6,289 bases of DNA, from NCBI GenBank assembly GCA_031283865.1, contig JAITAX010000203.1:1-6289 (forward strand). The letters are read 5' to 3'. This document shows, piece by piece, positions 1 through 6,289 of this stretch. The translations under genes were made by a program, and so were the position numbers. Every line of letters starts with the position of its first letter. The stretch's first letter is position 1. The notes below the pieces were generated by a model that ran no database searches, was not told the origin of the DNA, and saw nothing but the letters and a program-made list of their open reading frames with translations. Source of the stretch: Eubacteriales Family XIII. Incertae Sedis bacterium. GTDB taxonomy: Bacteria > Bacillota > Clostridia > Peptostreptococcales > Anaerovoracaceae.

Positions 1-626
1 CGGTTCCGCGCGACGACGCAGACGATACGAACACCTTTGATGACAGCACGACGTCCGGCCCGCGTGAAAGGACCGATGCGGTGCCTGCGCCCGAGGCCGT
101 CCTCGCGGACGCCGCGTCCGAGGAGCTTGCGCCCGAGGCCGAAGTCGCCGCGCCGGCGGCCGACGAGTTTCGCTGGAATGTTCACAGCTTTCCGAGCGTG
201 GAACTGAGAAAGACCGAGGACGTTAATTTCGATTGGAATTTGCCCCCCGCATTTCTCGTTCAGCGAGAGGTTTCGAGCCTCGGGGGTGAAACCGAGGCGA
301 ATGATGGAGCGTATGCGGCGAAAGAAGCGCCCATCGCCGAAAGCATGGAAGCGTTTTTTGAGCGCTGCGCGAACTGCGAATCGCAAGGCGCCGGCGAGGC
401 CGACGGCTTTCAATTCGCGATGCCGAACGCAGGCGGCGACGTCCTTGCGCCCGCTTTGCCCGGCGCCGAAACCGCGCCCGAATCCCTTGGAAACACCCTC
501 GGCCCGAGCGCCGGAAAATCGAATCGCGAGCGCTTCTTCACATTCGACCGGAAGAATGAAGAATTTCAAAAGTTGTTAGACCGGGAATACGAGCGGCTGC
601 AATCTTACAACTCGCCGATCATCTAG
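1..626 (+). CDS. Acidic Ala/Glu-rich protein, 5'-truncated by the window edge; upstream half of a gene split by an in-frame TAG
   Basis: The frame is open from position 3, with no stop before the TAG at 624-626, so the gene begins outside the window; the GTG at 81 has no convincing ribosome binding site and is probably internal. About 207 codons are visible. The product is acidic and low in complexity, with three more ordered parts: FRWNVHSFP (168-194) followed by a second aromatic motif NFDWN (225-239), one isolated CxxC (CANC, 366-377), and a charged helix at 522-602 containing FFTFDRKNEEFQKLLDREYE. From memory, unchecked, W-N motifs followed by a 'FTF..KNEEFQKLLD.EYE' helix are typical of clostridial zinc-ribbon proteins that continue into an Ala/Glu-rich linker and a C-terminal membrane helix. 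If so, the zinc ribbon lies to the left of the window. The next ORF is in the same frame only 12 bases after the stop, suggesting that both are parts of one gene. Function is unknown; no enzyme motif is seen. Confidence 0.7.
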   Translation, partial: VPRDDADDTNTFDDSTTSGPRERTDAVPAPEAVLADAASEELAPEAEVAAPAADEFRWNVHSFPSVELRKTEDVNFDWNLPPAFLVQREVSSLGGETEANDGAYAAKEAPIAESMEAFFERCANCESQGAGEADGFQFAMPNAGGDVLAPALPGAETAPESLGNTLGPSAGKSNRERFFTFDRKNEEFQKLLDREYERLQSYNSPII

Positions 627-630
627 GAAG
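625..630 (+). promoter_or_regulatory. Possible ribosome binding site for the ATG at 639
   Basis: AGGAAG overlaps the TAG stop of the upstream piece and sits 8 bases before ATG 639. It differs from AGGAGG by one base and could allow re-initiation after termination at the TAG. Purine-rich hexamers are common in this sequence, so it may equally be plain coding sequence of an originally uninterrupted gene. Confidence 0.35.
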
Positions 631-638
631 CGCGGGAG

Positions 639-1514
639 ATGCTTACCGCAGGGGACGCGCCCGCGGACTTTGCGGACAAACGGGCGAATCCCGCCACCAA
701 GAAGCGGCTGTCGTTCGCGCCGCAAGAAAGGTCCGAACGGGATTCAGACCGCGACGCCGCGGAGGGTTCATCCGCGCCGCTTCCGCCGCAAGACGCGCTT
801 CCCCGCGCGACCGAAGAGACTTTGCGGGAAACCGCGCAGGACGAAAGCGAGCCCGCCGCGGCGCCGGGAGACGGTTTTGCTGCGGTCGAAACGCTGACAG
901 CGAACGCATTACAGGCGCGCGACGAAGCCTTGTTAAGCATAGAGGAACTCCTGAAGAAAGTGGCCTGCGACATCGCTTCGGATGTCGAGGCAGTCCCTGC
1001 GGCGGCCCTCGCGGCTTCGCAGGGCGAAGCGGCCCCTGCGGCGGACGATGCCGAAATCGCGGTACGGGAAACCGAGGCGGCCCCTGCGGTGGCCCTCGCG
1101 GTTCCACAGGGCGAAGCGCCCCCCGCGGGCGCCGAAGCGGCCCCTGCGGTTTCACAGGGCGAAGCGCCCTCTGCGGGCGCCGAAGCGGAAGAGGCATCCG
1201 CCGCTACGGAAGCCGAACTTTCGATCAGCAAAGCCCTTGACTCCATCGAAAAGGAGATCGAAGAATGGGAGAACCGCGACAGGCTCAGCACGGCCTCCAA
1301 GGTGGCTATGCTCATCTCGGTGATCTTCCTGATCTTTACAGGCGGGTCGGCGCTCGTGAAAAACTTCGCGCCGCACAGCCCGCTTGACCTGTGGTTCGAC
1401 AGCGTGCAGTTGCAGGCCGCCGCCACGATCAAACACAGCGTGGACGCGGTCAGGGTTCTGTTCGACGGCGAGGACGACGAAAGCCAGGAAAGTGCATCAC
1501 AGCGAGAGCGATAA
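639..1514 (+). CDS. Ala/Pro/Glu-rich single-pass membrane protein; downstream half of the split gene
   Basis: The 291 codons continue the reading frame of the upstream piece. The ATG at 639 is the first start after the TAG and is preceded by AGGAAG (625-630) at an 8-base spacing, so independent or coupled translation is possible. Residues 1-90 are charged and low in complexity. A helix at about 97-110 (ALLSIEELLKK) is followed by a repeat-bearing linker (117-181) and a second helix at about 199-215 (ALDSIEKEIEEWE). A hydrophobic segment at about 221-240 (VAMLISVIFLIF) is the only membrane span. After it come KNFAPHSPLD and an acidic tail with VRVLFDGEDDE. There is no signal peptide at the N-terminus, so the long acidic part is probably cytoplasmic and tail-anchored. 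The helix-plus-FAP tail resembles, from memory, the C-terminus of clostridial zinc-ribbon proteins whose middle matches the upstream piece. Function is unknown. It ends in TAA, 63 bases before pckA. Confidence 0.7.
   Translation: MLTAGDAPADFADKRANPATKKRLSFAPQERSERDSDRDAAEGSSAPLPPQDALPRATEETLRETAQDESEPAAAPGDGFAAVETLTANALQARDEALLSIEELLKKVACDIASDVEAVPAAALAASQGEAAPAADDAEIAVRETEAAPAVALAVPQGEAPPAGAEAAPAVSQGEAPSAGAEAEEASAATEAELSISKALDSIEKEIEEWENRDRLSTASKVAMLISVIFLIFTGGSALVKNFAPHSPLDLWFDSVQLQAAATIKHSVDAVRVLFDGEDDESQESASQRER
987..1188 (+). repeat. Degenerate in-frame repeats coding an Ala/Pro/Gly/Glu linker
   Basis: Three imperfect copies encode EAVPAAALAASQGEAAPAA (987-1043), EAAPAVALAVPQGEAPPAGA (1074-1133) and EAAPAVSQGEAPSAGA (1134-1181). 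The 12-mer CAGGGCGAAGCG occurs exactly at 1020, 1107 and 1155. The last two copies are 48 bases apart (16 codons), and the first 34 bases of these two units differ at only two positions. The multiple-of-three period keeps the frame. The pattern fits slippage expansion of a flexible, disordered spacer between two charged helices. Confidence 0.8.
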
Positions 1515-1522
1515 CATATAAA
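1515..1522 (+). promoter_or_regulatory. Candidate -10 region for pckA
   Basis: CATATAAA just after the TAA of the preceding gene contains TATAAA (1517-1522), one mismatch from TATAAT and in the only AT-rich tract nearby. No good TTGACA-like -35 box is found 16-18 bases upstream (the region reads GTGCATCA), so this is a weak prediction. It would give a short purine-rich leader before the pckA start. Confidence 0.25.
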
Positions 1523-1565
1523 AAGGAAGTGCGAGAAGCGCACAAAAAGGAGAAGCAAAAGGAAT

Positions 1566-1570
1566 AGGAG
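1566..1570 (+). promoter_or_regulatory. Ribosome binding site of pckA
   Basis: AGGAG lies 7 bases before ATG 1578, the standard Firmicute spacing, and supports this start over the in-frame ATG at 1638. Further GGAG/GGAA runs upstream make the whole leader (1521-1577) purine-rich. Confidence 0.8.
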
Positions 1571-1577
1571 AAGAGAA

Positions 1578-3233
1578 ATGGCTACGCAGTCAAGATTCAA
1601 AAGGGAAGAGATCACATCGGGAAAGAGAGCTTTCTCGATGTCGAGAACGACGATTGAAACCGCGTTTTACGGCAACAACGTCGAAAGGATGAACGACCTG
1701 AAGAATGCCTACGAACTGGCGCGCGCCGCCGCAGGAACGATTGAAACGGACATGCCCGTTCACAAGCCGGAGGAGATCGGGATTCCGAGCGGCGCGAAAG
1801 TCCTGCTTTTTAACGACGGCGAAACGGTTGGGCGCTTTGCGGGCGCGCGGGTCATCCTCGGGGAGAAAGGCGTGAATGAGGGCGCGATCGCCGAGGTCCT
1901 GCGGGAAGCGATGTTCTATACGCGTTACAAAAAGATGTATCACACGCAGGCCTATATCGGACTCGACGCGGACTTCATCATACGCGCAAACCTGCTGATT
2001 CCCGAGACCTACGAGAACACGCTCTACAACTGGCTCTTGAACTTTCAATACGTCAACCCATTCTACGACGACATGTACGACAAATCGAAGCCCATAGGCG
2101 ACGAACCCGACATCTACATCGTTTCGGATCCGGATTACAAGCATCCTAAGTTCCCGAACGGACTCGCCTATTTCGACCCGGAGCATAACTGCGCCTGCCT
2201 GCTCGGTATGCGGTATTTCGGGGAACACAAGAAAGGCACGCTCACGCTGGCTTGGGGCGTCGCCAACAGGAACGGTTACGCTTCCTGCCACGGCGGACTC
2301 AAGCGGATGGTGCGAAAGGACGGCAAGGCGCACGTCCTCGGCGTGTTCGGACTCTCCGGATCGGGGAAATCCACGCTGACCCACGCGAAGCACGCCGGCA
2401 AGTACGACGTGACGGTCCTGCACGACGACGCGTACATCATCTCATCGGAGAACGGCTCGACCGTCGCGCTCGAACCCTCCTACTTCGACAAGACGCAGGA
2501 TTATCCGCTGACCTCCGGGGACAACCGCTTTTTGATTACGGTGCAGAACTGCGGCGCAACCTTGGACGCGGACGGAAAAAAGGTTATCGTGACCGAGGAT
2601 ATCCGCAACGGCAACGGCAGGGCCATCAAATCCAAGCTCTGGGCCGCGAATCGCGTGGATAAGATGGAGGAACCCATCAATTCCATCGTCTGGCTCATGA
2701 AAGATCATTCGCTGCCGCCGGTTGTGAAGCTGGAGAATCCGGTGCTTGCCTCCGTCATGGGGGCTTGTCTCGCGACCAAGCGGACGACGGCAGAAAAGCT
2801 GGCGGAGGGCGTGGATCGGGACGCTCTCGTCTTCGAGCCTTACGCGAATCCGTTCAGAACCTACCCCCTCGTGCAGGACTACGAGAAGTTCAAATACCTG
2901 TTTGAACACAGGGGCGTCGCCTGTTACATCATCAACACGGGCCATTTTCTGGACAAGAAGATCCCCAAGGAAACCACGATAGGGATTCTCGAAGCCATTG
3001 TCGATGAAACGGCGGATTTTAAGGATTTCGGCTCGCTTTCCGAGATGAAAACCATGGATGTTCCGGGGTTCTCGCCGGATTTCTCGGACGCGGCCTACAT
3101 CGGACTTTTGAAGAAGCAAATCGAGGGGCGCACAGCCTACCTCGATTCACTCGAGGACTTCAAGGGCGGACGCGACGCCCTGCCGTCCGAAGCGAAAACG
3201 GCTCTGGCCGAGCTTGCGAAGAACATTCGTTGA
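1578..3233 (+). CDS. pckA: Phosphoenolpyruvate carboxykinase (ATP)
   Basis: A complete 551-residue cytoplasmic enzyme that interconverts oxaloacetate + ATP with PEP + CO2 + ADP. It serves gluconeogenesis, or in many anaerobes the reverse, ATP-forming carboxylation toward succinate. Motifs aligned by eye to E. coli PckA: VGRFAGAR with R86 (substrate arginine, E. coli R65); YFGEHKKG (213-220, E. coli Y207 and K213 region); ASCH with H238 (metal ligand, E. coli H232); P-loop GLSGSGKST (258-266) with K264; LHDD with D283/D284 (metal ligand region, E. coli D269); EDIRNGNGR with R343 (E. coli R333); and INTGHFLDKKIP (451-463) in the nucleotide-binding part. All key residues are present, so it should be active. 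It is divergent from the E. coli type (GSGKS for GTGKT; K461 where E. coli appears to have R449) but, from memory, resembles clostridial PckA proteins. Start ATG 1578 has a well-spaced AGGAG. The UPF0182 gene follows after 64 bases. Confidence 0.95.
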   Translation: MATQSRFKREEITSGKRAFSMSRTTIETAFYGNNVERMNDLKNAYELARAAAGTIETDMPVHKPEEIGIPSGAKVLLFNDGETVGRFAGARVILGEKGVNEGAIAEVLREAMFYTRYKKMYHTQAYIGLDADFIIRANLLIPETYENTLYNWLLNFQYVNPFYDDMYDKSKPIGDEPDIYIVSDPDYKHPKFPNGLAYFDPEHNCACLLGMRYFGEHKKGTLTLAWGVANRNGYASCHGGLKRMVRKDGKAHVLGVFGLSGSGKSTLTHAKHAGKYDVTVLHDDAYIISSENGSTVALEPSYFDKTQDYPLTSGDNRFLITVQNCGATLDADGKKVIVTEDIRNGNGRAIKSKLWAANRVDKMEEPINSIVWLMKDHSLPPVVKLENPVLASVMGACLATKRTTAEKLAEGVDRDALVFEPYANPFRTYPLVQDYEKFKYLFEHRGVACYIINTGHFLDKKIPKETTIGILEAIVDETADFKDFGSLSEMKTMDVPGFSPDFSDAAYIGLLKKQIEGRTAYLDSLEDFKGGRDALPSEAKTALAELAKNIR

Positions 3234-3284
3234 ACGGAGCCAAAACCGGACGAACGCCGCAGCGGCGGCGGGGCAATGGCAAAA

Positions 3285-3290
3285 AGGAGG
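3285..3290 (+). promoter_or_regulatory. Ribosome binding site that sets the TTG start at 3298
   Basis: A perfect AGGAGG lies 7 bases before TTG 3298, which is followed by a KKSR-type cytoplasmic N-terminus and the first membrane helix. The frame stays open upstream to a TTG at 3214, but that codon overlaps pckA, lacks a ribosome binding site, and would add an Ala/Gln/Asn-rich extension encoded by intergenic sequence. Confidence 0.9.
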
Positions 3291-3297
3291 AAACGGT

Positions 3298-6246
3298 TTG
3301 AAAAAGAGCAGAATAATCGCCATCACAGTGCTCGTGATCCTGCTGGTCCTGATCGGCCTTTGCGTGGCCCTTGTGGGATTTATCACGGATTATATGTGGT
3401 TCAGGGAACTGGGGTACACGAGCGTATTTCTGAAGAAGCTGATCACGCAGATACAGATCGGCGTACCCTTGTTCATCGTATTGACGGCGCTGGCCTACAT
3501 CTATTTGTTTTTTATCAAAAAAGGATATTTGAAAAGGGTTGCCGCCACGGAAGCCACCGTCAGCCTCAGGGTGCTGCGCATCCTGTCGCTCGTCCTTTCG
3601 ATGATCGCAGCGGGGTTTATCACCTATCTGTCTGTTTCCGGGCTGTGGTTTGAGATACTTAAATTCACAAACAGCACGGATTTCGGGATCAACGATCCGA
3701 TCTTCAACTTGGATGTGGCTTTCTATGTATTTAAACTTCAATGTATCACGCAGTTGAACGAAATTTTGATCAGCGTGATTATCGCTTTCGTCGTATTGAC
3801 CGTCGTGTTCTACTTCCTGCTGCTCAGCGTCTGCAAGCCCAAGCTGTTCGACAGCGCGCCCGCCGGCGATGAGGACGAGGAGGAGGAAAGCGCGTCCCGT
3901 TCGGGCGCTTACGGCGGAAACGGACCCTACGCGGACAATATAAGCAAGGTTGTGGAAGCGATTCTGAAACAGCTCGGCCTCGGCGGCGTGGCAGGCGCGC
4001 GGAGCGGCGCCGCGCGCAAACCCGGCTCGCGGTCGGCGGACAGCAATTTCAGGGAGATTTTGAGCATCGCGTCCAATCAGGTCATCGTGCTCGGCGTGCT
4101 GTTCTTCCTGATGGTCAGCGTGAACTTCTTCCTGCGCCAATACGATTTGCTGTATTCGGATGCGGGCGCCCTCTTCGGCGCGGGCTTCACGGACATCAAC
4201 GTCACGCTGTGGATGTACCGCGCGGAGATCGTGCTGGCGCTCGCGGCGGCGGTTTCGTTCGCAATCGGCGTCAAGCGCAGAAAGTACAAGACGGTGCTCA
4301 GCCTGCCCGTCCTCATGATTGCGGTCGGCGCGCTCGGCACGGGCGCGGGCTTGCTCGTGCAAAACCTCGTCGTGTCGCCGGACGAGCTCAACAAGGAAAC
4401 GAAATACTTCGAGTACAGCATCGATTTCACGCAGAACGCCTACGATTTGCAGGATGTTCAAAGCAAGGTCTTCGCGGCGGACAACACGCTTACGGCGGAG
4501 GATATTCAGAACAACGCGGAAACTTTCGCGAACATCCGCATCAACGATTATTCGCCGGCCAAGCAGTTCTACAACAACACGCAGACCCTGCGGCCCTACT
4601 ATTCTTTCTTCGATGTGGACGTGGACCGGTATATGGTTAACGGCGCCTACACGCAGACCTTCCTCTCTGCGAGGGAGGTCGACGAGGAGAAGATCGACCA
4701 GTTGTGGATCAACAAGTACCTGAAATACACGCACGGCTACGGCATCACGCTGTCGCGCGTGGACAAGGTGACGGCCAACGGACAGCCGGACATCATGGTG
4801 CGGGACATTCCGCCCGTTTCGTCAGTGGATGAAATCTCCATTGAGCGGCCGGAGATCTACTTCGGCGAACTGACCGACAATTACGTCCTCGTCAACACCG
4901 ATGAGCAGGAATTTGACTATCCCGACGGCAACGTGAACGCGTTCACTTTCTACGAGGGCGAGGCGGGCATCAAGCTGGGCTGGCTGAGCCGCAGCCTCTT
5001 CGCCATACGCGAGCAGAGCCTGAAACTGTTCGTATCCACGAATATCAACAGCGACTCGCGCATCATCATCAACAGGAACGTGAAGCGGCGCGTGCAGGAG
5101 ATCATGCCATATCTGAACTACGACCAAGACCCCTACATCGTGGTGGCGGACGGCAAGCTCTACTGGATCATCGACGCCTATACGACGAGCAGGTACTATC
5201 CCTATTCCGAGCCTTACAGGGAGCTTACGGGCGATGTCAACTACATCCGAAATTCCGTCAAGGTGGTAATCGACGCGTACAACGGCGACGCGAACTACTA
5301 TTTGGTGGACGACAGCGACCCGATCGCGAACACGTTCATGAAGATCTATCCCAAGCTGTTCAAGCCTTACGAGGCCATGCCCGAATCGCTGCAAAAGCAC
5401 ATCCGCTACCCGAGCCTGCTGCTGAACATCCAGGCGAATGTGTACAAGCGCTATCACGTGAACGAGGTCCCCGTGTTCTACCAAGGCGAGGATCTGTGGG
5501 ACATCTCGAAAGAGCTTCTGGGCGCGCCCGAGTCGGAACCGATGACGCCGCAGTATTACATCATGAAGCTGCCCGGCGAAAGCGATGTGGAATTTATCAA
5601 CTCCATACCCTACACGCCGAAAGACAAGAAGAATCTGACGGGCCTGCTCGTCGCGCGCAACGACGGCGAGCGCTACGGTGAGCTGATCCTGTACCAGCTG
5701 CCGAAGAGCAAGCTGGTCTACGGGCCGGAGCAGATCGAGGCGCAGATCGACCAGAATGACACGATTGCGAAAGAATTTTCGCTGTGGAAGAACTCCGGAT
5801 CGAGCTACACGCGCGGCAATCTGTTCGTGATCCCGATTGAGCAGTCCCTCGTGTATGTGGAACCCGTCTATCTGGCGGCAAATTCGTCGAGTATGCCGGA
5901 GGTGCGTCGGGTCATCGTGTCCTACAATGATCGCATCGCTTACGAGTCCACGCTGAGCGCGGCGCTCGACTCCCTCTTCGGCCGAGGCGCTTCTTCCGAG
6001 GACGGCAGTCAAAGCGGCGGCAGTACGGGCGAGCAGATCAGCGCCATGACGACGGACGAACTCATTCTGGAGGCGAACGACGCCTATGAGCGGGCGATTG
6101 AAGCGCAGACGGCCGGCGATTGGGCCGGTTACGGGCGCGAATTGCAGAACCTGCGCGAGTATCTGACGCGGCTCCTGCCCGAGGACGCGCAGACCGCCGC
6201 GGAAGAGGCCGAGGAGGTGTCCGACGCGGTGGATACCATCAACTGA
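3298..6246 (+). CDS. UPF0182 (COG1615) family multi-pass membrane protein
   Basis: A complete 982-residue protein starting at TTG. Seven membrane helices are seen at about residues 5-29, 54-74, 91-114, 155-177, 260-278, 309-325 and 332-357. Lys/Arg-rich turns (KKSR, IKKGYLKR, VKRRKYK) put the N-terminus inside, so the remaining ~600 residues are extracytoplasmic. Family hallmarks occur in order: DYMWFRELGYTSVF, NDPIFNLDVAFYVFKLQ, RQYDLLYSDAGALFGAGFTD, SPDELNKETKYFE, KYTHGYGITLSRVDKVT, IERPEIYFGEL, YDQDPYIVVADGKLYWIIDA, YIRNSVKVVIDAYNGDANYY, IRYPSLLLNIQ, NLTGLLVARND, and a C-terminal helix with AGDWAGYGRELQNL. Length is normal for the family. The molecular role is not established; it is probably an envelope protein. 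A ~75-residue acidic-to-basic cytoplasmic loop between helices 4 and 5 (3841-4074) looks long. The gene follows pckA by 64 bases with no clear promoter of its own and ends at a strong hairpin. Confidence 0.93.
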   Translation: MKKSRIIAITVLVILLVLIGLCVALVGFITDYMWFRELGYTSVFLKKLITQIQIGVPLFIVLTALAYIYLFFIKKGYLKRVAATEATVSLRVLRILSLVLSMIAAGFITYLSVSGLWFEILKFTNSTDFGINDPIFNLDVAFYVFKLQCITQLNEILISVIIAFVVLTVVFYFLLLSVCKPKLFDSAPAGDEDEEEESASRSGAYGGNGPYADNISKVVEAILKQLGLGGVAGARSGAARKPGSRSADSNFREILSIASNQVIVLGVLFFLMVSVNFFLRQYDLLYSDAGALFGAGFTDINVTLWMYRAEIVLALAAAVSFAIGVKRRKYKTVLSLPVLMIAVGALGTGAGLLVQNLVVSPDELNKETKYFEYSIDFTQNAYDLQDVQSKVFAADNTLTAEDIQNNAETFANIRINDYSPAKQFYNNTQTLRPYYSFFDVDVDRYMVNGAYTQTFLSAREVDEEKIDQLWINKYLKYTHGYGITLSRVDKVTANGQPDIMVRDIPPVSSVDEISIERPEIYFGELTDNYVLVNTDEQEFDYPDGNVNAFTFYEGEAGIKLGWLSRSLFAIREQSLKLFVSTNINSDSRIIINRNVKRRVQEIMPYLNYDQDPYIVVADGKLYWIIDAYTTSRYYPYSEPYRELTGDVNYIRNSVKVVIDAYNGDANYYLVDDSDPIANTFMKIYPKLFKPYEAMPESLQKHIRYPSLLLNIQANVYKRYHVNEVPVFYQGEDLWDISKELLGAPESEPMTPQYYIMKLPGESDVEFINSIPYTPKDKKNLTGLLVARNDGERYGELILYQLPKSKLVYGPEQIEAQIDQNDTIAKEFSLWKNSGSSYTRGNLFVIPIEQSLVYVEPVYLAANSSSMPEVRRVIVSYNDRIAYESTLSAALDSLFGRGASSEDGSQSGGSTGEQISAMTTDELILEANDAYERAIEAQTAGDWAGYGRELQNLREYLTRLLPEDAQTAAEEAEEVSDAVDTIN

Positions 6247-6248
6247 CA

Positions 6249-6288
6249 ACTGCCCGCGCGCGCCTTGGGAAAGGCGCGCGCGGGCAGT
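6249..6288 (+). terminator. GC-rich hairpin, probable terminator after the UPF0182 gene
   Basis: Starting 2 bases after the TGA stop, 6249-6266 pairs perfectly with 6271-6288: sixteen mostly G-C pairs topped by two A-T pairs, closed by a GGGA loop that fits the stable GNRA class. Such a stem right after a stop codon is typical of an intrinsic terminator. The window ends one base later, so the diagnostic T-run cannot be seen. No T-tract lies on the left flank, so there is no sign that it terminates minus-strand transcription. Confidence 0.7.
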
Positions 6289-6289
6289 G

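Noticed and set aside
366..377. CxxC (CANC) as a zinc-binding site
   Set aside because: Only one such pair is visible in the piece, and a zinc ribbon needs two; with no second pair nearby it is not called as a metal site.
1529..1543. Small hairpin GTGCG-AGAAG-CGCAC in the pckA leader
   Set aside because: A 5-bp stem followed by an A-run on the plus strand is not a terminator. On the minus strand it is followed by a T-rich tract, but there is no supported minus-strand gene to terminate.
623..1615. Minus-strand open frame of 330 codons with a hydrophobic N-terminus
   Set aside because: The Ser/Ala-rich product is the complement of the low-complexity plus-strand repeats; the hydrophobic start comes from the complement of the purine-rich pckA leader. 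The plus frame carries a sensible membrane helix and tail instead.
3276..3653. ATG at 3276 opening a 125-codon plus-strand frame
   Set aside because: It has no ribosome binding site upstream, and its sequence is out of frame with the conserved UPF0182 helices.
3160..4734. Minus-strand open frame of 524 codons opposite pckA and the UPF0182 gene
   Set aside because: Its translation is Arg/Val/Asp/His-rich with no recognisable motif or membrane segments, and it lies antisense to strongly conserved coding sequence. GC-rich codon bias leaves such frames open by chance.
4822..6249. Minus-strand open frame of 475 codons opposite the UPF0182 extracytoplasmic domain
   Set aside because: It mirrors the conserved plus-strand gene codon for codon, has no family resemblance, and would start within 3 bases of the plus-strand stop; it is a shadow of codon bias.

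Overview
The window comes from a GC-rich bacterium, most likely a member of the Clostridia (for example a Christensenellales-like or other gut-type Firmicute). This rests on strong AGGAG/AGGAGG ribosome binding sites, a TTG start, a divergent ATP-type PEP carboxykinase of clostridial style, a large UPF0182 membrane protein, and an acidic Ala/Glu-rich protein resembling, from memory, zinc-ribbon/membrane-anchor proteins of Clostridia. The taxonomy is inference. All supported genes are on the + strand.

Layout. (1) Positions 1-1514 form one reading frame broken once, by an in-frame TAG at 624-626. The upstream piece (1-626) runs off the left edge. The downstream piece (639-1514) carries a repeat-bearing Ala/Pro/Glu linker and a C-terminal transmembrane helix. 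They look like two halves of one membrane-anchored protein, now split by a nonsense codon or, less likely, recoded or translated as two coupled cistrons. (2) Positions 1515-1577 are a purine-rich leader with the only AT-rich, -10-like tract of the window and a good ribosome binding site. (3) Positions 1578-3233 encode ATP-dependent phosphoenolpyruvate carboxykinase with its substrate arginine, metal ligands and P-loop in place. (4) A 64-base gap holds a strong AGGAGG that sets a TTG start at 3298. (5) Positions 3298-6246 encode a complete 982-residue UPF0182 (COG1615) protein with seven N-terminal membrane helices and a large extracytoplasmic domain. (6) The window ends in a perfect 18-bp GC-rich stem with a GGGA loop at 6249-6288, probably the terminator of the unit.

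How they relate. pckA is a central carbon enzyme (PEP/oxaloacetate interconversion); UPF0182 proteins are envelope proteins of unknown function. Spacing and orientation allow co-transcription of pckA and the UPF0182 gene, but nothing in the sequence shows a functional link. There is no mobile element, CRISPR array, tRNA or rRNA here. The most notable oddity is the nonsense codon splitting the first gene.
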